Positions 11,770 to 22,600 of a stretch of DNA of 64,000 nucleotides are shown here, piece by piece. The notes below the pieces were generated by a model. That model was given only the letters and a program-made list of their open reading frames with translations, was not told the DNA's origin and ran no database searches. A program made the position numbers and the translations under genes. The stretch's first letter is position 1. Each line of letters opens with the position of its first letter. The stretch is from Flectonema sp. DT1601 (taxonomy: Eukaryota > Euglenozoa > Diplonemea > Diplonemida > Diplonemidae): the NCBI GenBank assembly GCA_964019425.1, contig OZ025797.1, forward strand, positions 744,001-808,000. The letters are read 5' to 3'.

Positions 11770-12000
11770 ATCCAACAGTTAACCCCCTTCAAGTTTTCAA
11801 GACAATATAATTATTAATTAAATACTCATGGGTTTTATAAAAAACTGTTGCGGTTACATAAGCAAGTGGTGCTCAACTATGTTCACGTGGTATTTATTTA
11901 TCTGCAGTCATTTACTACGCTGCCGCTGACAGTCAAGATTGTCAGAGAAATACCTGGTCAATTTGACTTGACATCATTTTTTCTCGCAATTTTAAAATAA
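11770..12000. repeat. Dispersed repeat, also at 27480-27800
   Basis: The block from TTTTATAAAAAACTGTT through ATAAGCAAGT, GTTCACGTGG, CAGTCATTTACTACG and CCGCTGACAGTCAA recurs at 27665-27790 with small insertions. The neighbouring TTTGACTTGACA segment recurs near 27507 but in a different order. Confidence 0.7.
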
Positions 12001-12590
12001 AAACTTTCTCCTCTCTTTAGGCTATTACTACAAACTTTATTTTCAATCTCTCAAGACAAAAGCTTATGTGGGAACAATTAGACAGGAGCATGATATCCAA
12101 AAGTTACATGTCTGAAATCATGGAGAATACATTCTTTCGGAGTTGCTTTAACCAGTAGAATCAGATGCGTGGTCCGTTCCGGTAGGACTCCCTTCTTACG
12201 AATGTGTGGTGCCTCGTGTTAGCGCTTTGGATAGTAATAACCATTGGCGGCGACTATGCACGGGGTGGCCAGTGGGTTTAATGAGGTTGTTGTGTAATCC
12301 CCTTCCATGGCTCTGTTTCGGCATGCTGGAAAGCGAAGCTCTGAAGTTTACTTCAGGTTAGTCTTGTAAGCCTATCCTTCCGGTTCAGTTCTCGGCTTGG
12401 TTGATTCCCTCGATCGTCCCATCCAGGAGTTTGTGTGCATGGTGAGGCCCTCTGGAAACCCAGCCCAGCACAAGACACCAGGCTCACGGCGAAGATTGGA
12501 CCCGAAAGTAACCTTGCGTTCTGTTCTGTTGGCAAGCTCTCTGGCTGAGTGCGTTCGAAGTGAGTGGAATTGCTAGTTTGTTGGGTTATG

Positions 12591-13160
12591 TTCGTAGCAG
12601 CTTCACGGTGACGGCGGCCTTATTGAGAATTATCCCTGGTTGTTACATGTTACGTAATGATTGGGTTCTCAAGACTGGTTGCTTGCTAATGTGAATGCTG
12701 ACGTTCGAACTGTTGTTCGTAGCAGCTTCACGGTGACGGCGGCCTTATTGAGAATTATCCCTGGTTGTTACATGTTACGTAATGATTGGGTTCTCAAGAC
12801 TGGTTGCTTGCTAATGTGAATGCTGACGTTCGAACTGTTATTCGTAGCAGCTTCACGGTGACGGCGGCCTTATTGAGAATTATCCCTGGTTGTTACATGT
12901 TGAAAGTTGCAGGTTAACTGTGGCTGATTCACGTAATGGTTGGGTTCTCAAGACTGGTTGTTTGCTAATGTGAATGCTGACGTTCGAACTGCCCCGACTT
13001 TCGAGTAGTTTCCTTTTCCGGCGTGTAACAATCCCGACTGACGAAAAAGGTTGGAGGAATTGCTAGTTTGTTGGGTTATATTCGTAGCAGCTTCACGGTG
13101 ACGGCGGCCTTACTGAGAATTATCCCTGGTTGTTACGTGTTGAAAGTCACAGGTTATAGC
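12591..13160 (+). repeat. 125 bp tandem repeats
   Basis: Units start at TTCGTAGCAGCTTCACGGTG at 12591, 12716 and 12841, the first two at an exact 125 bp period. The third carries an insertion after TTACATGTT, and a fourth diverged unit starts at 13081. Related pieces (GAATGCTGACGTTCGAACTG) recur at about 12975 and 13390. They lie inside the inverted-repeat transposon and have no coding potential. Confidence 0.85.
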
Positions 13161-13966
13161 GTCAAAATAACACTCGCGTGGGTGGTTGCTCTCTTCGGAA
13201 AGCATAACTTCAGACCCGTCAATTCGCGGCGCTTATATCTACACACATTAATTAGTTGAACGAGTTCAAGTCACTTCCCTGCATAGCAGATCCGTGTCCT
13301 CTGTACTAACGCTATACTAAGTGTGACTGTGACTGATACACGTAATGGTTGGGTTCTTTAAGTACTCAGGACTGGTTGCTTGCTGATGTGAATGCTGACG
13401 TTCGAACTGCCCCGACTTTCGAGTAATTTCCTTTCCGACTTAGGATGACGCAGCGTGGTGGGTGCCTTGGGATTTAATAAATAAAGCGGAAATAAAGGGG
13501 CTTTCCCACCCCCCTTTATTCCGCTTATTTCCCCTTTATTTCCCCTTTATTTTGGAAAAAAAGGAAAAAAAGCCCTTTATTTGGATTAAAAGCCCTTTAT
13601 TTCCCCTTTATTTTGGAATTACGGAAATTAAAGGGCATTAAAAGCCCTTTAATTTCCCCTTTATTTTGCCCCCTTTAAAGGGGTACAAGTATGGATAAAT
13701 ATTATTTATAATAACCTGATTCCATATTGCACTGCATAACACCGCGTAACGTAAGACATGTATGCGATACGTTAGAAGCATTCTTTTCGTTAACTGTCTC
13801 ATAAATTATTAGTTGTTTTTATCATTATAAATATGCTGAAACTATTCTCCTTCAGACAAATAAATCTGATGGGATCCTTAAGTAAAGTTAAAGTGTTTTT
13901 GGAAAAGTGTTTTTCGTTAGTCTATAACTCTATCCCAGCAGAGGTCCACTGACATAAAAAAAAATA

Positions 13967-14723
13967 ATGAATCACGTGACTCTCCCTGGCACCCCGCAAG
14001 GTATTGGAATACTTCCTGACTTGCAATCACTCGTATCGCAAGAAGTTATCACCGCAGGTGGTTCAGCATTGAGTGAAGCTTTATGGAAGGAGCTTCGAAA
14101 TGGAAACAGTCAACAAGGAGCTGTTGAGATGTATTTGAGTATAATATCTGCGATGTGTCCTCACGAGGTGGTCGTTGCAACAAAACCTCCCTCAGGTGTT
14201 GACGAAGCTTTGTGGCAACATGAATCAATGCGACACTATATCGCTGGATTAAATAAATTAGTTGTTCACTTAGCTGAAACATGCACGCCTCAGACGTGTC
14301 CAAAAATGACTGCAACTTCTGAGTGGCTATTCCTTTGCGCCTGTCATAAGACACCGCAAGAGGTATGTGTTACAATCCATTAAAAAAAAGAAAAAAAAAA
14401 AACGCATTTTTTCAACAACACATATAAAACAGTGTCCAGCAGTCGACTATGCTTTTCACACTCTTGATGGCGCAGCTACCGTTTTGCATTCATCGAAGTT
14501 CTTTTCGGAAAGAAAGGAACCTCCGGCGACGTTGTTTGCTAACATGATTAGAAGACTGTATCGGATATTCGCTCATGCGTGGCACCATCATAATTCATCT
14601 TTTATGGAATTCGAAGAAAAGACTAAACTGTGTGATCGCTTTGTTAGATTTTCGTTACACTTCAATCTGCTTCAAAAAGATATTCTTATGCCTTATCCGC
14701 AAATTGCAGTTGACGGAAGTTAA
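13967..14723 (+). CDS. MOB4: MOB kinase activator, MOB4/phocein-like
   Basis: Exons 13967-14362 and 14433-14723, phase 0, 228 residues. PPSGVDEALWQHESMRHY, CTPQTCPKMTATSEWLFLC, HKTPQECPAVDYAFHTLDG and RRLYRIFAHAWHHH follow the phocein sequence closely. The zinc-binding pair of cysteines (C-x4-C) and the two-histidine helix are present. Phocein is a subunit of STRIPAK phosphatase complexes, which counteract Hippo-type kinases. Residues 1-70 are not conserved with animal phocein. The length matches the family (about 225). Gene structure is intact, with stop TAA. Confidence 0.93.
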
Positions 14724-15594
14724 GTCTGCCTGTGTTATTTAAAATGGGAATTTAATTGCTATTATTTGTATTTTGTTGAGTTCGTTTTTGTTTATTCTAT
14801 TCACTCCACGCACCCTCCCCATCATCTTTGGCGAACATTTGGAAAAGACAAAATGTCTTTTCTGAGTGTAAAGTTTTTTAAGGTTTTGTTTGTATCGAAC
14901 TTCAACTGTGAAAAAAGGGGAAGAAAGGTATTTTTTTTCAAAACTAAAAATACTTTCAGAGAACTATAATGTTAGTAGCAACACACGTAATCACTTTTAG
15001 CCTCCATTGGGGGGGGGCCCCCCGTGGTTCAACGATTTTAGTCCACTTTTTTTTTTAAATTTTTTTAAAATATTTTTTTTTGTGGGGAAAAAAAAATAAA
15101 ATAAAACGCTCTCCATCAGGGTGTTTACTAACGGTACCTTTAGTCAGCTGTCATCATAAATTACTAATTGTTTAAATTAATTATCTTTGAAACACAAGAC
15201 ATTTTATATCAAATGATGTTTAGTACAAGGACTGTCAACTTTATACAAATCCTCCTTCTTCTTCTTTTTTTTTTTTTTGGTAATTTTCAAAACCTTTTCA
15301 CTCTTTTGGTCAGATTAGTTTAACTTTAAGGGCGGAGAAGAAACTATTCAGATTAAAAAACCGATCTTGCTTGTCATGCGACAGGATTCTGTCTGCGTTC
15401 AACCCAATACAAGGCCTATCTGCATGAATTCTATGAGTTAGTTGGATTGGCGGTTTCCCAAAACAAGGGACTGCAGGATAAGAACTAAGTTACTAAATAA
15501 ATCGGATTTACTGACTTGGCGAATAACTTTTGTTGAATTACGGCGACTACGGTTCGCTATGCACATTTTTTTGAATTCCGTATTTTATTTTATT
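14724..15594. other. Intergenic, AT-rich
   Basis: No gene or repeat recognised. There are T-runs near 15042-15080 and 15260-15280 and a G-run/C-run at 15011-15024. Confidence 0.4.
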
Positions 15595-16378
15595 TAACAT
15601 CATAGATGGAAGTGCCCTACAATTTGGAGGGCGTGTAGGGCGCTTGTAGGGCGCTTTTAATATAAATATTATTTTGGAGGGCGCTTTTTTTTACCTTTTT
15701 TATTACTATAAGACAGCTAAATTGACGTCGACTTACACTGACGCACAAGTATTTTGACGCAGAAGCCAAAAAAATTTTTGACATGCTTGGCAGTCTTTCG
15801 AAAAAGAGAAAAAAGGGTGTCACGGGGTTCGAACCCGAGACCTCCAGGTCATGGTTCGGAGGTCAACAATGGCAAAAACAATGGGCCACTCCTTGAGAGC
15901 TTCCGGAGCCTAGTGCAATCCCTGAAGCTGAAACTCATTTCAGTGGACGATGCATCCCAGATCTACAAGGAGCTGATTAGCCCGCAGAATGCACCGAGTC
16001 GAATATAGAGGGATTCGAGGAGGGAGAGAGTGCGTTCTTGCTAGCCTGTTAATAGGTCGGTCTTCACGGTACCTTGTGAGAAAAAAAAAGAAGTTTACTG
16101 GTGGCAAGTAAACTGATATCCCAGAGACGCATTTGATCGGGCGAACCGGAGAAAAGTCAAATAAGATGCGATTCGACCCTCGCTGAGGGCAGGGGTGTGT
16201 CAAAATGAGCTCGGCATTATATTAAATTTAATTAAAAAAGCGCCCTACGCGCCCTCCAGCGCCCTATTTTGGCCCTATTTTGGCCCTACAATGGCCCTAT
16301 TTTGGCCCTACAAATTTTTGTGGCTGATTTTCACCAGGCGCCCTCCAAATTTGGAGGGCACTTCCATCTATGTAACAT
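15595..16378. mobile_element. Inverted-repeat MITE-like element, 772 bp
   Basis: The element (15601-16372) begins CATAGATGGAAGTGCCCT and ends with its exact complement, flanked by 6 bp duplications TAACAT (15595-15600 and 16373-16378). Both ends are packed with GGAGGGCG/CGCCCTCC and TTTTGGCCC motifs that can pair. The interior carries a tRNA T-arm-like GGTTCGAACCC at 15836-15848 followed on its minus strand by a T-run. No transposase is encoded. Pieces of the same family occur at 33294-33382 and 34063-34110. Confidence 0.75.
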
Positions 16379-16616
16379 AATATTTCTTTTTTGTGAAGAA
16401 TGTCATTATTACGGTGTTGGAATAAAGATGATTAGTAACTGCGGGTGACTCTTTACATTTGATAACAATACGATTTGCAGTACTTTGTTTGTTTCTTCAT
16501 GTGGTTGCGTGGCATCGAAAACAGATACCCCTCCGCGACCCTTTCTTTAAGTTTAGGTACCCTTGCGTTGATAAATTATAATATCTTATCCCTCAGGAAA
16601 GCAAAAACCGTTGACA

Positions 16617-19600
16617 ATGACAGCAACAAGCCGAGTGCTTGTTGCAACTCTCGTTGTACTACTCAGCAGCAACTGTTTTGCACAGACATGCACCGACAAT
16701 AATAATGTACCTGGTCAGTGCATTGATACTTCTTCTTGTACGGGTACAACAACAGCAGGACTGTGTCCTGGAGCATCAAATATTCAATGTTGTACTTACG
16801 GGACTTGTAGAGCAAATGGTGTTTCTGGTAATTGCGTTACTACTACTCAATGTACTCAACAAACTACTTCAGGATTATGTGCAGGTCCTACAGGTATCCA
16901 GTGCTGTACTGGTTATGGAACTTGTACTGCTAATGGAGTGCAGGGTAACTGTGTTTCAAGTTCGTCGTGTTCCGGTTTCACAACTTCAGGTCTATGTCCG
17001 GGACCTTCCTCAATCACTTGCTGCACAGCGACTGCACCAGTAACTTCTTGCACAGCAAACGGAGTTCGAGGAACTTGTATTAGCACGTCGCAGTGTACTG
17101 GCACCTCCACTGCAGGACTCTGTGCAGGTGCGGCAGACATTCAATGTTGTACTATAGGAGCACCTCCAACGCCACCTCCAACGCCACCTCCAACACCACG
17201 TCCAACACCACGTCCAGCACCTCCATCAACACCTGTTCCACCACCTGCAACGTCTTGCACGGCAAGCGGAGTTCAAGGAACTTGTATTAGCACGTCGCAG
17301 TGTACTGGTACCTCCACTGCAGGACTCTGTGCAGGTGCGGCAGACATTCAATGTTGTACTATAGGAGCACCTCCATCAACACCTGTTCCACCACCTGCAA
17401 CGTCTTGCACGGCAAACGGAGTTCAAGGAACTTGTATTAGCACGTCGCAGTGTACTGGCACCTCCACTGCAGGACTCTGTGCTGGTGCGGCAAGTATTCA
17501 ATGTTGTACTATAGGAGCACCTCCAACGCCACCTCCAACGCCACCTCCAACACCACGTCCAACACCTCCATCAACACCTGTTCCACCACCTGCAACGTCT
17601 TGCACGGCAAGCGGAGTTCAAGGAACTTGTATTAGCACGTCGCAGTGTACTGGTACCTCCACTGCAGGACTCTGTGCAGGTGCGGCAGACATTCAATGTT
17701 GTACTATAGGAGCACCTCCAACGCCACCTCCAACGCCACCTCCAACACCACGTCCAACACCTCCATCAACACCTGTTCCACCACCTGCAACGTCTTGCAC
17801 GGCAAACGGAGTTCAAGGAACTTGTATTAGCACGTCGCAGTGTACTGGTACCTCCACTGCAGGACTCTGTGCAGGTGCGGCAAGTATTCAATGTTGTACT
17901 ATAGGAGCACCTCCATCAACACCTGTTCCACCACCTGCAACGTCTTGCACGGCAAGCGGAGTTCAAGGAACTTGTATTAGCACGTCGCAGTGTACTGGTA
18001 CCTCCACTGCAGGACTCTGTGCAGGTGCGGCAGACATTCAATGTTGTACTATAGGAGCACCTCCATCAACACCTGTTCCACCACCTGCAACGTCTTGCAC
18101 GGCAAACGGAGTTCAAGGAACTTGTATTAGCACGTCGCAGTGTACTGGCACCTCCACTGCAGGACTCTGTGCTGGTGCGGCAAGTATTCAATGTTGTACT
18201 ATAGGAGCACCTCCAACGCCACCTCCAACACCACGTCCAACACCTCCATCAACACCTGTTCCACCACCTGCAACGTCTTGCACGGCAAGCGGAGTTCAAG
18301 GAACTTGTATTAGCACGTCGCAGTGTACTGGCACCTCCACTGCAGGACTCTGTGCAGGTGCGGCAAGTATTCAATGTTGTACTATAGGAGCACCTCCATC
18401 AACACCTGTTCCACCACCTGCAACGTCTTGCACGGCAAGCGGAGTTCAAGGAACTTGTATTAGCACGTCGCAGTGTACTGGCACCTCCACTGCAGGACTC
18501 TGTGCAGGTGCGGCAAGTATTCAATGTTGTACTATAGGAGCACCTCCATCAACACCTGTTCCACCACCTGCAACGTCTTGCACGGCAAACGGAATTCAAG
18601 GAACTTGTATTAGCACGTCGCAGTGTACTGGCACCTCCACTGCAGGACTCTGTGCAGGTGCGGCAGACATTCAGTGTTGCACGTCTGTACCTGCACCACA
18701 AGTACCCCCAAAATCAACAGGTGATGTTCCATATCCAGGTATTGTTTTAATTAAGAAATACGAAGGCTTAGAATTAAAAGCCTATCCTGATCCTCTATCA
18801 GGAGGCAAACCAATAACAATCGGTTACGGGTCGACACGTAAACTAGATGGTAGCGAATGGTACCTTGGCGAAAGTATAAGTAGCACCCAAGCTGAAGAGT
18901 TGTTGATTACACAGTGCAGGGATGAGTTTGTTTCGAGTCTCGAAAAGATACCAACCTGGGATAGCATGGATGATAATCAAAAGGGTGCTGTGCTTTCGTT
19001 TGCCTATAACTTGGGAGCAAAATTTTACGGTAAGATTCCTAACTTTCGAAGTATCAGCAGACTATTAGGTCAGGAGCAATTAAAGTGGGATGACTGCGCG
19101 TACGTTGATAGCATATTCGTTCTTTATAGAAATCCTGGCTCTTCAGTTGAGGCTGGTCTGAGAAAGAGAAGGGAGGAAGAAGCATCTTTATTTTGTGGTG
19201 GTACTTCAAGTGGGACTCCGCCAGCGTCACCACCCTTGATATGCACTGCGAGTGGGGTTTCAGGAACTTGCATTAGAATCTCAAAGTGTATGGGTACTTC
19301 TACCCCCGGCCTTTGTGCTGGTGCTGCCGACATACAATGTTGCACCTCTTCTGGAGCTTCTCCTGCAACTTCTTGCACTGCAAACGGAATTCAAGGAACT
19401 TGTATTAGCACGTCGCAGTGTACTGGCACCTCCACTGCAGGACTCTGTGCAGGTGCGGCAGACATTCAGTGTTGCACGTCTGTACCTGCACCACAAGTAC
19501 CCCCAAAATCAACAGGTGATGTTCCATATCCAGGTATTGTTTTAATTAAGAAATACGAAGGCTTAGAATTAAAAGCCTATCCTGATCCTCTATCAGGAGG

Positions 19601-22600
19601 CAAACCAATAACAATCGGTTACGGGTCGACACGTAAACTAGATGGTAGTGAATGGTACCTTGGCGAAAGTATAAGTAGCACCCAAGCTGAAGAGTTGTTG
19701 ATTACACAGTGCAGGGATGAGTTTGTTTCGAGTCTCGAAAAGATACCAACCTGGGATAGCATGGATGATAATCAAAAGGGTGCTGTGCTTTCGTTTGCCT
19801 ATAACTTGGGAGCAAAATTTTACGGTAAGATTCCTAACTTTCGAAGTATCAGCAGACTATTAGGTCAGGAGCAATTAAAGTGGAATGACTGCGCGTACGT
19901 TGATAGCATATTCGTTCTTTATAGAAATCCTGGCTCTTCAGTTGAGGCTGGTCTGAGAAAGAGAAGGGAGGAAGAAGCATCTTTATTCTGCAGCGGTTCG
20001 GGGTCACCGCCGTCATCTGGAGGCGCTTGTTCACTGAACAGCTCGCCAGGAAAATGTCAGGACCAGTCATCATGTGCAGGTATCAGCGGGACTTCGTCTC
20101 AGTGTTTAGGTTCTGAGAAGTGTTGCATTCCCGACTACGGGACCTGCACATCAAATAATGTTCCCGGACTCTGTATCAGTTCCTCCCAGTGTTCTGGTAC
20201 TACTACATCTAACTTGTGTCCAGGGCCAGCTGGTATTAAATGTTGTACCTCAACTTGTGCCTTATCGTCTAACAGCCTTTCTGGTACGTGTATGCCTCGG
20301 CAGAAATGTCCTGGCGTTGCAACAGATTCCGGCTGCACTGGTTCTAACAGTTGCTGTACTGCTGACTACGGAACTTGTTCAGGAGGAAGTTGTATAAGCA
20401 CATCGTTGTGTAAGGGAACAACAGTAGCTGGGAAGTGTTCAGGACCAGCAGACGTAATGTGTTGTGTTGGAAGTGCTGCGTCACCTGTTAGTCCTGTTGG
20501 TAGTAATGTTGATATTCCTTATCCGGGTGTTGAACTTATTAAGAAATACGAGGGACTGAGGCTCTCTGCTTATCCAGACCCAAAAACAAATGGACCTCCG
20601 ATAACAATTGGTTACGGCAGCACTCGTAAACTTGATGGAAGTTCTTGGTTACTTGGTGACTCTATCACTGAATCTGAAGCTGAAGAGCTCCTGAACACTC
20701 AAATCGGCTCCGAGTTCCTCCCTCCACTGACGTCTTCAATTCCAACCTGGCAGGACCTGTCTGCAAACCAAAAGGGAGCTATTCTTAGTTTCAGTTACAA
20801 CCTCGGAGCTTACTTTTACGAAAAGACTGATGGGTCATTTGACACCATCAAATCAATGTTAAAAGACAACAAAGCTAAGTGGAGCGATGTTGACTATGTG
20901 GTTAGTGTTTTTGTACTTTACAGTAGCCCGGGAACTGCAGTTGAGGCTGGATTAAGAAGAAGGAGAGAAGAGGAGGGAAGATTGTTCGCAAATGCGGACA
21001 TGCCTTCTGTTCAAACGGTAAAGGCTACATCAGTACCTGAGAGTCCACAACCAGGAGTTGGATTAGATGATTTAGAATCGTGTGATTCTGATGGAGGTTG
21101 TAAATCTGGTAAGTGCACGAGGTCTGATTGTGCTTCCGGCATTGGTTGTGGTCGGTGTGAACCAGAAATTGGATGGCCATTAAACCAAGCATGTATAACA
21201 TCAGATTGCCAGCAATCAGCATACTGCAGTTGTGGCTACGGTCTACTCCCATGTACCTCACCAGGAGTCTGTCTGCACTGTCCATGGGAATGTGAAAGGA
21301 ACCAAAAACAAGTAATGCTAAGAGGTGCTGGATGCTTCCGAACTCAATTTGGAAACCAGTGCGGCACTCAGTTAAAAGATTTACAAATAAAAGCAAAAGA
21401 AAAGTCCGATTCCGCCATTGCAATATTAGAAAAGGTAGCTGACTGTAGTCCTGGATTGAAGAAGCTGTTTCAGTGTGGCAAATCTTTTCTCCAGAAGGGG
21501 GAATGTGACATGACCACATCTTGTGTGTTTACGATGACTTGCATAACATTAGAAGAAATCGTGGGGGCTTACAATTTTAAATCCACATCAGGACCTGTGA
21601 CTATTGAAGGTAAAGCCTCTCTTACGGGAGACGTTTCTATCTCTGGAGACATTGTGACTGGTGATTACACTGTTGAGATACCAAAGGGTCACTTATCTCT
21701 GCATGGTAAAGTTTCTCTTGATTGGAGTAAAACTAAATCGGTATCTCAAAGATTTCTACTGACAGACGGTCTTCGCAGCTGCAATGACCCACTCGAGTTG
21801 AAGGGCCGTTGTAAACCATTCCGTAAGACATTTGTAGTTGCAGGTAGTCCAATTCCGTTGGTTTTATTAGTAGAAGTTCAAGCATTTGCACAAGTTGAAA
21901 TGGAGAAAGTAAAAGGAAGTCTATTCGCTTCATTAGAGTTGGATGTCGACATGCCGTTCGACGCGATCATCAACAACATTAAATCAGGCACATTCAATAT
22001 AAATGATGTCAAGGCGACCCTCCGACCATACCTTGATGTGTCATCAAGTGTTGAGATTAATAGTGCCTTAAGTATTGGTGTTGAAATAAAAGTCTACATT
22101 GATGGATTCCCAGTGTCTGTGTCACCTGTTGCGAAAATACTCTCTTCTATTAAAGCTGAAAAGAACCCCGCAGACAATTGCATTACAGGTTCACAAGCAG
22201 TTGGGTTGGGATTCGATCTCCAGTACAAAATTGGAAATTTCGATTTCTTAGATCCTAAATTCTCATTACACGAACTCTGCGAACAAGCTGATTGTATAGT
22301 ATTAAAGGAAGCCTGTTTGTTGCTGAATGATGCTTATGACATGGCAAACGCTGTAACTGATGGGCGACTAGACTCAGCCGGTCGAAAAATTAAAAAATTC
22401 TTGGCCGAGAAACAGAAGGAAGGCACAATTGAAGTCTACGAGCCTAAAATGAAGCAAATTGGAAGCTTCTGCATCCCTCCAACGGGTAACTTCTTTGAGA
22501 GAGCAAAGGAATTGGGAATGTCATCGCGGATGTTAAGTTTTATGAAGCGTACCGCTACTAATATTAAAATTCTTTTTAGTGATCCTCCTGCAAACGTAGT

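Larger units (their letters stand above)
10724..13700. mobile_element. Non-autonomous inverted-repeat DNA transposon, 2.96 kb
   Basis: The ends are inverted repeats: ATACTTGTACCCCTTTAAAG from 10732 and its complement ending at 13692. An 8 bp near-duplication, GGATAAAC (10724-10731) and GGATAAAT (13693-13700), flanks them, as expected of hAT-like elements. About 230 bp at each end is filled with an unusual AAAGGG/CCCTTT-rich simple pattern running in inverted orientation. The interior has no transposase frame; it holds a tRNA-like fragment and 125 bp tandem repeats. It depends on an enzyme encoded elsewhere. Confidence 0.75.

Noticed and set aside
12591-13160. CRISPR-like array
   Set aside because: Units are contiguous 125 bp tandem copies without unique spacers, inside a eukaryotic transposon.
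16611-16616. Start of the giant lysozyme gene at 16611
   Set aside because: That codon is TTG; the ATG at 16617 gives a normal signal peptide.
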